Made by a program: the position numbers and the translations under genes. Source: Clostridium_AB sp036639235 (GTDB lineage: Bacteria > Bacillota > Clostridia > Clostridiales > Caloramatoraceae). Taken from it: DNA of 64,000 nt. Positions 23,572-32,778 of this stretch are shown piece after piece. The stretch is from NCBI RefSeq assembly GCF_036639235.1, contig NZ_JAVWJB010000002.1, forward strand, positions 55,661-119,660, in the 5' to 3' direction. Each line of letters starts with the position of its first letter. Position 1 is the first letter of the stretch. The notes below the pieces were generated by a model. That model made no database searches. It had not been told where the DNA came from and was given only the letters and a program-made list of their open reading frames with translations.

Positions 23572-25347
23572 TTATTTTTTATATTCCTCTATAAGATACT
23601 TCATCATATCTAATGTATCTTCAAGTGGCTTTGTTGTAGTAAAGTCAACTCCTGCTTTTTGAAGAAGATTAATAGAATAATCACTTCCTCCAGACTTTAA
23701 AAACTCCATATAGTTACTTAGGTGTGACCTATCCTTAATTATTGACTTTGCCATACTTATACCAGCTGCAAGCCCTGTAGCATACTTATAAACATAAAAT
23801 GAATCAAAAAAGTGTGGAATTCTTGCCCATTCTGACTGAACCTCTTCATCTATAACACATGAATTTCCATAATACTTCTTATATAAGTCTATCCATATTT
23901 CGCACATATCATCAGCTGTTAAAGATTCTCCATTATCACTTTTACCATGGATAATAACTTCAAATTCAGCAAACATACCTTGTCTAAAGAATGTTGTTCT
24001 AATCCCCTCAAGGAACTGAATTATAACGGCCTTCCTCTTGTCTCCTGTTAATGTATCCATAAGATACATATACATTAAACACTCATTTGTAATAGAGGCT
24101 ACCTCAGCACAGAATATTGTATATGAAGAGTATACATATGGCTGAGTCTTTCTTGAGAAATACGAATGTACAGAGTGTCCCATTTCATGTACTAGGGTTA
24201 ATACATCATCAAGTTTATCCTTATAATTTAGTAGAATAAATGGGTGTGTGTCATATGAACCCCATGAATAAGCACCTGTATACTTACCCTTATTATAATA
24301 AACGTCAATCCATCTATTATTAAATGCTTCATCTACAACAGCTAAATAGTCTTTACCTAATATATTTAAAGCGATCCTACTCATATCTTTAGCTTCTTCA
24401 TAACTAAATGACATATCCTCCTCCTTAACTGGAGCATATAGATCATATAAGTGCATTGAATCAAGTCCTAATTCATTTTTCTTAAGTAGTATATATTCAT
24501 CAAGTAGCGGTATTCCTTTATGTACAACATCTATTACATTTTGATAAACCTTTCTATCTATATTATCATCAAATAATGCTGCATCAAGTGATGATGTAAA
24601 TCCTCTAGTTTTACTATAAAAAGTATCTTTTTTAACTGCTGAGGATAATATTGCACCATATGTAGCTTTAAATGAGCCATATGTATTAAACATACTCTTA
24701 AATGCATTTTCACGAAGAGTTCTATCATCACTTCTTATATATGAAGAATAACTTGAATCATTAAGTTCAAGGACCTCTCCCTTTGAGTTTTTAACATCTG
24801 GGTACTTAAGGTCTACATAGCTAAGCATTTTGTATATATTATCAAATGCCATAGCCATTTCTTGAGAGGATGATAAAATCTTCTCTTCTTTTTCGCTTAA
24901 AACCACTTTCTTCTTTCTAATAAGTTCCTTAATCATATTTTCGTATAATGAAAGCTTATGTTCTTCCTTTATTAAAGATAGGATTTTCTCTTCTCCGCCT
25001 TCTAATATTTCAGGTACAATAAATGACATTTCACTTGAGGAATCTACACTTATTTTCTCTCCAAGACTTGCAAGTGACTGTGATGCTGCATTAGCATTAT
25101 CCTCATCCCGTTTCATAAATGTATAGGCTATGATTTTTCCAGCTAACCTTTCAACCTCATCTGATAACCATAAAACCTTGTAAAGATTTTCTCCACTATC
25201 AAGAACATGTCCCTTAATACTTAGTATTTCTCCTAATAAATGGTCTATTTTCTCCTTGTCCTTTAAAACTTCTTCCCTAGACTTATATATGGAATCAATA
25301 TTCCATGTGTACTCAGGATTTATATTCTTTCTTTCTTTAACTTCCAT
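23572..25347 (-). CDS. pepF: Oligoendopeptidase F (M3 family metallopeptidase)
   Basis: Cytosolic zinc peptidase that cuts short peptides. The HExxH zinc motif is HEMGH (H387, E388, H391) with the downstream glutamate around EVASITNE, as in M3B enzymes. 591 residues is the normal PepF length. It lies alone between ftsZ and the spoIIG operon, with ftsZ's terminator upstream. A TATAAT at about 25364 is too close to the ribosome site (GAGGTGAT) to be the sole promoter. No link to sporulation or division is apparent beyond position. Confidence 0.95.
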   Translation of the reverse strand: MEVKERKNINPEYTWNIDSIYKSREEVLKDKEKIDHLLGEILSIKGHVLDSGENLYKVLWLSDEVERLAGKIIAYTFMKRDEDNANAASQSLASLGEKISVDSSSEMSFIVPEILEGGEEKILSLIKEEHKLSLYENMIKELIRKKKVVLSEKEEKILSSSQEMAMAFDNIYKMLSYVDLKYPDVKNSKGEVLELNDSSYSSYIRSDDRTLRENAFKSMFNTYGSFKATYGAILSSAVKKDTFYSKTRGFTSSLDAALFDDNIDRKVYQNVIDVVHKGIPLLDEYILLKKNELGLDSMHLYDLYAPVKEEDMSFSYEEAKDMSRIALNILGKDYLAVVDEAFNNRWIDVYYNKGKYTGAYSWGSYDTHPFILLNYKDKLDDVLTLVHEMGHSVHSYFSRKTQPYVYSSYTIFCAEVASITNECLMYMYLMDTLTGDKRKAVIIQFLEGIRTTFFRQGMFAEFEVIIHGKSDNGESLTADDMCEIWIDLYKKYYGNSCVIDEEVQSEWARIPHFFDSFYVYKYATGLAAGISMAKSIIKDRSHLSNYMEFLKSGGSDYSINLLQKAGVDFTTTKPLEDTLDMMKYLIEEYKK

Positions 25348-25410
25348 TTAAATCACCTCATTATATAGTTATACCAATTTTTTATGATTTTAGTATAAAA
25401 ATTTATAAAT

Positions 25411-25438
25411 TAAAAAAAAGTAGCTAAAAGCTACTTTT
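25411..25438 (-). terminator. Intrinsic terminator of ftsAZ
   Basis: Stem AAAAGTAGCT / AGCTACTTTT, loop of 3, followed by T8 on the minus strand, right after the ftsZ stop. Confidence 0.88.
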
Positions 25439-25443
25439 AAATT

Positions 25444-26541
25444 TTATCTTCTTCTTTGATTTCTAAAGAACGGTGGAATATCTAAATCTATTGCACTATT
25501 TGGCATTTCAGGAGCCTTAGGCTTAACCTTAACTTCCTCAGCTTGTGTTACTGCTACTTCTTCTACAACTTCTTGAACAGCTGGCTTTGCAGCTTCAAAT
25601 CCTGTTGCTATAACTGTAACTCTAACTTCTTCTCCTAGTGACTCATCAATAACAGCACCGAATATAATATTTGCATCTGGGTCTGCTGCTTCACGAACCT
25701 TATCCGCAGCTTCAGTTGCTTCAAAAAGACTTAATTCTGAACCACCAGCAATACTTAATAGTACTCCTGTAGCACCATTAATTGTAGTTTCAAGTAGTGG
25801 ACTTGAGATAGCATTCATAGTAGCATCAACAGCTCTGTTGTCTCCACCTGCATATCCTATACCCATATGAGCTAGTCCTCTATCCTTCATTATAGTTGTA
25901 ACGTCAGCAAAGTCTAGGTTAATAAGTCCTGGTACAACAATTAGATCTGATATACCTTGAACTCCCTGCTTTAATATGTCGTCTGCAACTCTAAATGCTT
26001 CAGTCATAGGTGTCTTCTTATCTACAACTTGAAGTAATCTATCATTAGGAATTATAACTAAAGTATCTACTTTTTCCTTAAGTTTTCTAATTCCATCATC
26101 TGCATGAACCATTCTTCTTCTACCTTCAAAAGCAAATGGCTTAGTTACTACACCAACTGTTAATATTCCCATTTCTTTTGCTATTTCAGCAACTACAGGA
26201 GCGGCTCCAGTACCTGTTCCTCCACCCATACCTGCTGTAATAAATACAAGGTCTGCACCCTTAAGTGCTTGGATTATTTCCTCACGTGATTCCTGTGCAG
26301 CTTTTTCCCCTATCTCAGGATTAGCTCCTGCACCAAGACCTCTAGTTAGCTTGTCTCCAATTTGAATCTTTTGACCAGCCTTTGAAAGGAATAGTGCCTG
26401 CTTATCAGTGTTTATTGAAATAAACTCAATTCCTTGAAGTTCTGCTTCTATCATTCTATTAACTGCATTGTTTCCGCCACCACCGCAGCCTACAACTTTA
26501 ATCTGAGCGCCATTCTCTATATCAAACTCAAAATCTAGCAC
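25444..26541 (-). CDS. ftsZ: Cell division GTPase FtsZ
   Basis: Tubulin-like GTPase that forms the division ring. The signature GGGTGTGAAPV is at about residues 106-116, with the N-terminal VVGCGGGGNNAVNRMI and NTDKQAL nucleotide contacts and the T7 loop NLDFADV. The C-terminal linker is rich in A, V, E and P. The protein ends with the FtsA/SepF-binding peptide (DIPPFFRNQRRR). Starts at a GTG (26541) preceded by AGGGGG at 7 bases. It lies 21 bases after ftsA. Confidence 0.99.
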   Translation of the reverse strand: MLDFEFDIENGAQIKVVGCGGGGNNAVNRMIEAELQGIEFISINTDKQALFLSKAGQKIQIGDKLTRGLGAGANPEIGEKAAQESREEIIQALKGADLVFITAGMGGGTGTGAAPVVAEIAKEMGILTVGVVTKPFAFEGRRRMVHADDGIRKLKEKVDTLVIIPNDRLLQVVDKKTPMTEAFRVADDILKQGVQGISDLIVVPGLINLDFADVTTIMKDRGLAHMGIGYAGGDNRAVDATMNAISSPLLETTINGATGVLLSIAGGSELSLFEATEAADKVREAADPDANIIFGAVIDESLGEEVRVTVIATGFEAAKPAVQEVVEEVAVTQAEEVKVKPKAPEMPNSAIDLDIPPFFRNQRRR

Positions 26542-26562
26542 AATATTTCCCCCTTTAACTTT

Positions 26563-27828
26563 TTAGAAAAAGTCTGAAAAGAACTCTTTAACTTTTCCAA
26601 AGAATCCTGACTTTTCTTCATTATCATCTAATTCTTCAGTATCTGCAGCTACCTCATCATCATTATTATAAACATTCTCTTGTGATGATGTTTCACTTGA
26701 TAACTTATTTTGAAGTGCATAAATTGCTATACCTGTTGATGCAGAATATGTAGGACTTGCAACTCCTATAAAATTAGGATATCCAAATCTAACTGGAATG
26801 TCAAAGTGGTTTTGAATAACCTCTTGAATTCCCTTAATATTAAATAATCCACCACCAGTTATTACAATACCTGCTGACAAATCATTGTCATATTCTGCTT
26901 TTTCTATAGCATCTCTTATAAGGTATAATATCTCAGATATTCTAGCCTCCATAACCTGTGCTACTTCGTATAGGCTAACACTTTTTTCACCCTTGCCACC
27001 TAGTGCATTTATTTTTACAGTTTCTTCAGGTTTAACAAGTGAACTTGTTGCAACCCCGTATTGTCTTTTAAGATTTTCTGAATCAGAGGATGATATTTTA
27101 CATACCATAGATATGTCGCTTGTTATATGTCCCCCTCCAACTGGAATAACTTTTGTAAATTCTAAAGAACCCTTTTTATATATTGATATGTCAGTTGTCT
27201 CTGAACCTATATCAACAAGAGCTACACCTAGTTCCTTCTCATCTTCACTTAGAGTTATCATTGAAGTCCCTAGCGGTTCTAAAATAATTCCATCTAATTT
27301 AAGACCTGACTTTTCAACACTTCTAATAATGTTTTGTACTGTTGTGCATGATGCTACAACAAGATTAACATCAACTTCAAGCCTTACTCCCTTCATTCCG
27401 ATAGGGTCCTTAATATCACCATAACCATCAACAATGTATTGCTCTTTGATTATATCAATAATTTCCTTATCCGAAGTTACAGAGAATACTCTTGCAGCTT
27501 GTAGTACTCTTTTAACATCATCAGAAGTTATTTCTCTATTGTCACCTGAAACTGCTATAACACCTTTATTTTTATATAGTCCAGCGTACCCACCAGGTAT
27601 GTTTACAAAGGTAGACTTGATTTCTCTATTAGACATTTGCTCTGCTTGAGATACAGCATCTAATATAGCTTCAACAGTTGAATCAATATCAACTATAATA
27701 CCCTTCTTAACACCTTTACATGGGGAAGTTCCAACACCTAATATATTAAACTGCTTCTTATTAATTTCAGCAAGTACTACACATACTTTTGATGATCCAA
27801 TATCAAGTGATACTACTGTATTACTCAT
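26563..27828 (-). CDS. ftsA: Cell division protein FtsA
   Basis: Actin-like membrane tether for FtsZ. Motifs: SLDIGSSKVCVVLAE (phosphate 1), ALVDIGSETTDISIY (phosphate 2) and VITGGGLFNIKGI (adenosine). The 1C subdomain is present, and the C-terminal amphipathic helix KSGFFGKVKEFFSDFF provides the membrane anchor after an acidic linker. 421 residues. A sigma-H-like promoter lies about 65-90 bases upstream. The gene is separated from the DUF881 gene upstream by about 120 bases. Confidence 0.97.
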   Translation of the reverse strand: MSNTVVSLDIGSSKVCVVLAEINKKQFNILGVGTSPCKGVKKGIIVDIDSTVEAILDAVSQAEQMSNREIKSTFVNIPGGYAGLYKNKGVIAVSGDNREITSDDVKRVLQAARVFSVTSDKEIIDIIKEQYIVDGYGDIKDPIGMKGVRLEVDVNLVVASCTTVQNIIRSVEKSGLKLDGIILEPLGTSMITLSEDEKELGVALVDIGSETTDISIYKKGSLEFTKVIPVGGGHITSDISMVCKISSSDSENLKRQYGVATSSLVKPEETVKINALGGKGEKSVSLYEVAQVMEARISEILYLIRDAIEKAEYDNDLSAGIVITGGGLFNIKGIQEVIQNHFDIPVRFGYPNFIGVASPTYSASTGIAIYALQNKLSSETSSQENVYNNDDEVAADTEELDDNEEKSGFFGKVKEFFSDFF

Positions 27829-27889
27829 ATAGTAATTAACCCCCTTATACCATTTGAAGTACTCTTTATATTATCTTTATCAATTTTAT

Positions 27890-27918
27890 GTATTCGACAC
27901 AAATATTTGATTTCCTCT
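27890..27918 (-). promoter_or_regulatory. Candidate sigma-H promoter of ftsA-ftsZ
   Basis: AGAGGAAAT (27918-27910), 11-base spacer, GTCGAATAC (27898-27890). The first block fits the sigma-H -35 RnAGGAwWW fully and the second fits RnnGAATWW at all but the last base. The same stretch contains TGTCGAA, the Spo0A-box heptamer (27899-27893). In Bacillus ftsAZ has a sigma-H promoter used at the start of sporulation. Confidence 0.6.
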
Positions 27919-27951
27919 TAATATACGAAAAAAAATCAAAATTTTTTATGT

Positions 27952-28689
27952 CTACTTATTACTTCCTTCCTTTAACTCCTTCATATACTTAATTTCTTTA
28001 TTAGGCATATATGGAGGAAGGCTTTTCTCTTCAAATGCTTCCTGTTCAAGTATAAGACCACGAAGTTTAAATTTACCAAATGTATTTTCCTGTGATGCTA
28101 GGGTATACTCTATAGCACTTTGGTCTCCTATAACATCTATTTTAAAAGGGGGAACTATGTTATTTCCATCAACCATAATAGTTGGCCCTTCACAGGTTAT
28201 AGTTGACTGTGCAACTACCCTATATCCATTTATAGCAATAGCCTCTGCCCCTGCATCTCTTAATTCGTTTACAGCCTCATAAAGGTCTACATTATGAACC
28301 ACACTTCGATCTACCTCGAATTGTGTAGAATACTCCTCTTTTCTTTTATCGTCTAAAGTTATGGTAACTCCATCTCCTGTTACCTTAGTTGAGCCATAAA
28401 ATAATCTAAGATAATTAAGTTCATCCTTAATCTCTCTTTTAACCTTATCATTGGCCTTATCCCCTGCTGACTGATACTTATTAATTTTTTCTTCTAGTTC
28501 ATAATATTTCTTGTAAAGATTTCTATTTTCTGCTTTAAGTGAATTTGCTGCAATCTGCTGCTCTTTGTATTGGTTATATGTAAGAGGCCTATATGCATTG
28601 GATGAACTATTAAGCATAAGTAGCACTAAAACTATTCCTGATAATATACCAGTTAGTAATAGTAAAATCTTACCTTCATTAATTTTCAT
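27952..28689 (-). CDS. DUF881-family membrane protein (YlxX/YlxW type), second copy
   Basis: A single membrane segment at the N-terminus (ILLLLTGILSGIVLVLLML, about 7-25) is followed by a coiled coil (about 40-75) and the DUF881 domain with VTITLDD, LYEAVNELRDAGAEAIAING and a GPTIMVDG strand. Function unknown; these proteins sit next to division genes across Firmicutes. I start at ATG 28689 (MKINEG), because GGTGGAG is 6 bases upstream, which makes it overlap sbp by 11 bases. It is the last gene of the dcw operon. Only a weak A/T hairpin follows (about 27926-27947). Confidence 0.85.
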   Translation of the reverse strand: MKINEGKILLLLTGILSGIVLVLLMLNSSSNAYRPLTYNQYKEQQIAANSLKAENRNLYKKYYELEEKINKYQSAGDKANDKVKREIKDELNYLRLFYGSTKVTGDGVTITLDDKRKEEYSTQFEVDRSVVHNVDLYEAVNELRDAGAEAIAINGYRVVAQSTITCEGPTIMVDGNNIVPPFKIDVIGDQSAIEYTLASQENTFGKFKLRGLILEQEAFEEKSLPPYMPNKEIKYMKELKEGSNK

Positions 28690-29062
28690 TTTCATCTCCA
28701 CCTGTTGTAGCATTATCTACAGTAACAACTTCCTTTTTCTTTTGGAAAATTATTCTTCTTATATAGGCAAAGTTATTAAATAGTCTTCCTCCAAATACAA
28801 ATACAGCTGCAAGATACATTGGTACATTAAGCTTATCACCAAGATAAGTTAGTGCTGCTGCAATTAGAATATTACCAAAGAAACCTGAAACAAAAATATC
28901 TGTATCAAACTTCTTTTCAAGTGCTGCCCTTACTCCTCCAAATATAGAGTCAAGTGCAGCTAGAATTGCAACAGGCATATAAGCCATAAATGCAGTTGGT
29001 ATATCTATACTAAGAAAAGACCCTATTAAAATACCTATAACAAGTCCAATTAATGGTATCAT
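28679..29062 (-). CDS. sbp: Small basic protein Sbp (DUF1290)
   Basis: 127-residue membrane protein with three or four hydrophobic segments (MIPLIGLVIGILIGSF at the start). The DUF1290 motif AALDSIFGGVRAALEKKFD is in the middle, and the tail is acidic. In Bacillus sbp lies between ylxW and ylxX just before ftsA; here too it is between two DUF881 genes. Function is unknown. Overlapping ends with the next DUF881 gene imply coupled translation. Confidence 0.9.
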   Translation of the reverse strand: MIPLIGLVIGILIGSFLSIDIPTAFMAYMPVAILAALDSIFGGVRAALEKKFDTDIFVSGFFGNILIAAALTYLGDKLNVPMYLAAVFVFGGRLFNNFAYIRRIIFQKKKEVVTVDNATTGGDENEN

Positions 29063-29066
29063 ATTA

Positions 29067-29780
29067 TCACCTTCCTGTTTTTATATGCTTATATTCTACC
29101 TTGCTGCTAACTTTTAATATTTTAACATTTGGTTGAATTTCTATTTTAAAGTCACATTGACTTAGTTGCACTACCTTATCAGCAACACTTGATGGAATCT
29201 TAAAGGCCCCTTCAAGCACCTTAGGACTACCTATTGCCTTAATAACTACTGGAAGTTGAGAATCAAACTTTGAGTTATTTACCTTGATCATATTACCTGC
29301 TGCCCTTATTTGGGTGTTACCTACATAACGCTCATCATTAACAGATATAGCCTCAGCACCTGCTGCAAGTAATTCATTTACAGTATCTAAAATATCATCA
29401 TCTACTATTGTAGTAGATATCTTTGTAGTTACATCTACTACAGGTGAAATTGTAATAACAACCCCCTCACCTTCAACATCTGTATGTCCTGCTAAAACCC
29501 TTAAGTTATCAAGCTCTTCCTTCATCTTTCCTGCTGTACTATTAGTACTAGCAGCAGACTTTTCGTATTCGTCTACCTTCTTTTGGTATTCTTCAACCTT
29601 AGCACTTAATTCCTTTTTTTGTTTGTTAAGTTCTTCAATTTCCTTGGTTATATTATCTCCAGTTCTTCCTGATGATAACGAATTAACATCAACATTGGTT
29701 ATCCTAAACTGGAATGAAAGCATAATTCCAAGAACTAAACATACAAGACCTAGCGATAATTTTGACTTTAGTCCCTTCAT
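29067..29780 (-). CDS. DUF881-family membrane protein, first copy
   Basis: 237 residues: an N-terminal membrane anchor (LSLGLVCLVLGIMLSFQF), a coiled coil (about 45-75) and a DUF881 domain with VVITISP, VNELLAAGAEAISVND and GNMIKVNN. It is a paralogue of the gene two positions downstream. Both belong to a family of unknown function tied to division clusters. The ATG at 29780 is preceded by AAAGGAGAT. It lies 12 bases after ftsQ. Confidence 0.87.
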   Translation of the reverse strand: MKGLKSKLSLGLVCLVLGIMLSFQFRITNVDVNSLSSGRTGDNITKEIEELNKQKKELSAKVEEYQKKVDEYEKSAASTNSTAGKMKEELDNLRVLAGHTDVEGEGVVITISPVVDVTTKISTTIVDDDILDTVNELLAAGAEAISVNDERYVGNTQIRAAGNMIKVNNSKFDSQLPVVIKAIGSPKVLEGAFKIPSSVADKVVQLSQCDFKIEIQPNVKILKVSSKVEYKHIKTGR

Positions 29781-29792
29781 CCCATATCTCCT

Positions 29793-30536
29793 TTAAATTT
29801 TTTTGAAAGTAGCTGACCCACTATCTAGTATTTTAATTTCACCCTTTTGGTTCTTAACCTGTGATGAATTTAATATAGATATAGCATATCCTAATTTATA
29901 CTCAATATTATTTACAGAACCAATACTAATTACTGTTTCATTTTGAGTATATAATTTAATATCATATGGACTGGTCATGTCTATTTTCTTAAAAACAGTG
30001 CACTCCTTAGATGATGCAATAGCATTTGAGCATTTGTTAAATGCATTTATTTGCTCCTGCTTTTTGAATACGTTTTGATTTGGAGTGTACTTATCAACTC
30101 CAGTATTAATAAGCTCTGGAAGATTCCCGCCTGGGAACTTCGATACAACCTGCACCATTTTTCCAAACTCATCAATATTAACATATCCTTCTTTCATCTT
30201 TATTATAGCACCAATTTTCTTTTCTTTAACATCAATTACTACTGTTGATGGTAATTTTCTCGAAATATTAACATTTTCTATGTAGGGATTAGACTTAACA
30301 AGTTCACTAACCTTATCCTTATTGATTAAGAATATATTCTTATCCTTAAGATCAGATAAAACTTGAACTTCTTCTTTAGTTACAATACTCTCTCCTTTTA
30401 CTTCAATATTACTTATAAGAAAGTAGCTGGACTTTAAACCAACTCCAGCTACAATTCCTAATATTATTAAAAGTAAAGATAAGTAAATAAGCACTTTTCT
30501 TTTGTTAGCTTTTTTCTTTTTCTTTTCAACTGACAT
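29793..30536 (-). CDS. ftsQ: Cell division protein FtsQ/DivIB
   Basis: Bitopic division protein that forms a complex with FtsL and FtsB/DivIC. A lysine-rich cytosolic tail and one membrane segment (about 17-37) are followed by a POTRA domain (YFLISNIEVKGESIVTKEEV) and the beta domain. The start is ATG 30536 (MSVEKKKKK), behind AGGTGAT; the GTG three codons upstream is within the ribosome site. It is about 247 residues. FtsQ is the most diverged dcw product, so identity rests on the POTRA motif plus position after murG. Confidence 0.9.
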   Translation of the reverse strand: MSVEKKKKKANKRKVLIYLSLLLIILGIVAGVGLKSSYFLISNIEVKGESIVTKEEVQVLSDLKDKNIFLINKDKVSELVKSNPYIENVNISRKLPSTVVIDVKEKKIGAIIKMKEGYVNIDEFGKMVQVVSKFPGGNLPELINTGVDKYTPNQNVFKKQEQINAFNKCSNAIASSKECTVFKKIDMTSPYDIKLYTQNETVISIGSVNNIEYKLGYAISILNSSQVKNQKGEIKILDSGSATFKKI

Positions 30537-30553
30537 ATTAATCACCTAAGCTT

Positions 30554-31651
30554 TTATTTTAGTAATTCTTTAATAATATCGTATATTTTATCAGATGCAT
30601 CAACAATTCCAATTGATTTTGATGCTCTTTTCATTTCTTTTAAACTTTCCTTATTCCCTGCAAGAGAAATAAGTTTTTTAGATAATATTCCTGAAGGTAA
30701 ATCCTTCTCCGAAACTTTTATACCTGCTGATACCCTTTCAAGTGCATTTGCATTTAGTTCTTGATGGTTATTAGCAACATATGGTGAAGGTATAAGTATT
30801 GCAGGAATTGCAAGTGCTGTAACCTCTGATAATATAGTAGCCCCTGCTCTTGTAACAATAATATCACATGCAGCTAAGGCATTTTCCATCTCATAAAGGT
30901 ATGGAAGAACCTTAATATTATTATTTAGATTAATTCCCTTATTCTTAATACTCTCAATAATAGCGTCGTATTGGGCTTCACCTGTAATAAATAGTAACCC
31001 CATATTTTGAGACTTAATATCTTCAATCATATTAACTACTGCTTCATTAAGATTTTTAGCTCCTCTACTTCCTCCAACAGCAAGTGCTAGGGTTATATCT
31101 TCACTAAATCCAAGTTTTTCCCTTGCCTTTTTTCTACTTGCTGAAAGAATTTGACTACGAATAGGGTTTCCTGTATATATAACCTTCTTCTCGTTAAAAT
31201 ACTTTCCTGACTCTTCAAATGTAATTGCAATTTTCTTTACGAACTTAGAAAGAATCTTGTTAGTCATTCCTGGAATAGCATTTTGTTCATGTATTATAGT
31301 TGGTATTCCTTTCATTGCAGCTGATAGAACAACAGGACCACATACATATCCTCCAGTTCCTATTACAATATCTGGCTTAAACCTTTTAATAATGCTACTG
31401 GCCATTGAATACCCCTTAAAAACCTTCTTAACTGATGAGAAGGTTTTTAAGGAAACTTTCTTGTTAAGTCCTTCTACCTCAATAAGTTCTATATTAAATC
31501 CCTCTTTAGGTACAAGTGTCTTCTCAAGACCATTTTTACTTCCAACAAATAATATTTCAGCATCTTTATGCTTTTCTTTAATTTTTTTAGCTATAGCAAC
31601 GCCAGGATAAATATGTCCTCCTGTGCCGCCTCCTGATACTATAACTCTCAC
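30554..31651 (-). CDS. murG: UDP-GlcNAc:lipid I N-acetylglucosaminyltransferase
   Basis: Membrane-associated GT28 enzyme that converts lipid I to lipid II. Glycine loops GGGTGGHIYPG (about 7-17), GTGGYVCGP and GGSRGAKNLN are intact, as is the acceptor/donor region ITRAGATILSEVTALAIPAILIPSP (shown here as RAGATILSE). The GTG start (31651) has GGAG about 10 bases before it. It lies 2 bases after the spoVE/ftsW stop, so translation is probably coupled. Confidence 0.97.
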   Translation of the reverse strand: MRVIVSGGGTGGHIYPGVAIAKKIKEKHKDAEILFVGSKNGLEKTLVPKEGFNIELIEVEGLNKKVSLKTFSSVKKVFKGYSMASSIIKRFKPDIVIGTGGYVCGPVVLSAAMKGIPTIIHEQNAIPGMTNKILSKFVKKIAITFEESGKYFNEKKVIYTGNPIRSQILSASRKKAREKLGFSEDITLALAVGGSRGAKNLNEAVVNMIEDIKSQNMGLLFITGEAQYDAIIESIKNKGINLNNNIKVLPYLYEMENALAACDIIVTRAGATILSEVTALAIPAILIPSPYVANNHQELNANALERVSAGIKVSEKDLPSGILSKKLISLAGNKESLKEMKRASKSIGIVDASDKIYDIIKELLK

Positions 31652-31653
31652 AA

Positions 31654-32763
31654 TTATTCAACTCCATTTCTTTCGCCATAGCGGGATATACTAAGTAGTA
31701 TTCCAATAGAAGCCAAAGTAAATACAAGTGAACTTCCTCCATAGCTTATAAGTGGTAATGTAACCCCTGTAACAGGCATGAATGATGATACAACTAGTAA
31801 ATTAATACTTGCTTGTATTGCAATAAAGGATGTAATCCCTGTTGCAACTAATGTTCCAAACTTATCCTTGCAGTTAAGTGCTATCTTAAATCCTCTCCAA
31901 ATAAGAACTGCAAATAAACTTATTACAAAGAATACGCCAATAAACCCAAGTTCTTCTCCAATAATTGCAAATATAAAGTCATTTTGTGCCTCTGGTATGT
32001 AAAGCCACTTTTGTCTTGATTGACCAAGTCCTAGTCCAAAAAAGCCTCCAGCTCCCAGTCCATAAAGTGACTGTATTGCCTGGTATCCACTTTCAAGTGG
32101 GTCTTGCCATGGATTAAGGAATGCAAAAACTCTTTTTCTTCTATAATCCGCCGACATAGCAAATGTAGCTGCAACCCCTATACCAGATAGGGCTAGTCCC
32201 ATAAGCTGTCCTGGTTTAGCTCCTGCAACTATAAGCATACAGAATACTGTTGCAAATAATATAACCGCAGTACTCATATTAGGCTGAATAAGAATAAGTC
32301 CTGAGAATATTCCTGCAACAAATAGGGTTGGGAAAACCCCATATGCAAATGACTTAACTCTTTGTCCTTTTCTTGTAAGTACATCTGCAAAATAAACAAT
32401 TAAAACTATTTTAGCAAGCTCTGATGGTTGAAGTGCAAAGGAATTAATTCCAATCCATCTTCTAGCACCATTTATTGGCGGAGTAAATAAAACCACCACT
32501 AGTAAAACCGATATAGTTATAATACCAATTGAAATAAGCCTTTTATTTTGAAGCTTCCGATAATCAATATTTGCAATAAATAACATTGCTATTATTCCAA
32601 TTATTGACCAGACAGCTTGTCTGATTAAATGGTGATATCCTGTGCCCTTTTCCTGTAGGTCAGAAACCATACTAGCAGAGAATATCATAACTAGTCCTAT
32701 GCCTAAAAGCATTAGAACTACTAAAAATAGTACGAAATCAATAGATTTTCTTTTTTCTTTCAT
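31654..32763 (-). CDS. spoVE: SEDS-family lipid II polymerase (FtsW/SpoVE)
   Basis: Polytopic SEDS glycosyltransferase that polymerises lipid II together with a class B PBP. About ten membrane segments; the motifs INGARRWIGI, FALQPSELAKI, and the extracellular YQAIQSLYGLGAGGFFGLGLG and PEAQNDFIFAIIGEELG are conserved. The C-terminal PLISYGGSS is the family signature. FtsW and SpoVE cannot be told apart by sequence alone. The place between mraY and murG and the spoVD gene in the same operon favour SpoVE, but it may also serve vegetative division. Confidence 0.92.
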   Translation of the reverse strand: MKEKRKSIDFVLFLVVLMLLGIGLVMIFSASMVSDLQEKGTGYHHLIRQAVWSIIGIIAMLFIANIDYRKLQNKRLISIGIITISVLLVVVLFTPPINGARRWIGINSFALQPSELAKIVLIVYFADVLTRKGQRVKSFAYGVFPTLFVAGIFSGLILIQPNMSTAVILFATVFCMLIVAGAKPGQLMGLALSGIGVAATFAMSADYRRKRVFAFLNPWQDPLESGYQAIQSLYGLGAGGFFGLGLGQSRQKWLYIPEAQNDFIFAIIGEELGFIGVFFVISLFAVLIWRGFKIALNCKDKFGTLVATGITSFIAIQASINLLVVSSFMPVTGVTLPLISYGGSSLVFTLASIGILLSISRYGERNGVE

Positions 32764-32778
32764 TAAAGGCCTCCTATT

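Noticed and set aside
25348..25370. TATAAT near 25364 as the pepF promoter
   Set aside because: It abuts the GAGGTGAT ribosome site, so the start of transcription would remove it. Another promoter must serve pepF.
26885..27424. A 179-codon plus-strand open frame inside ftsA
   Set aside because: It is antisense to a clear FtsA frame, its protein is low-complexity S/I/T-rich and it has no ribosome site. The same holds for other long antisense frames, for example 61981-62496 and 39423-39821.
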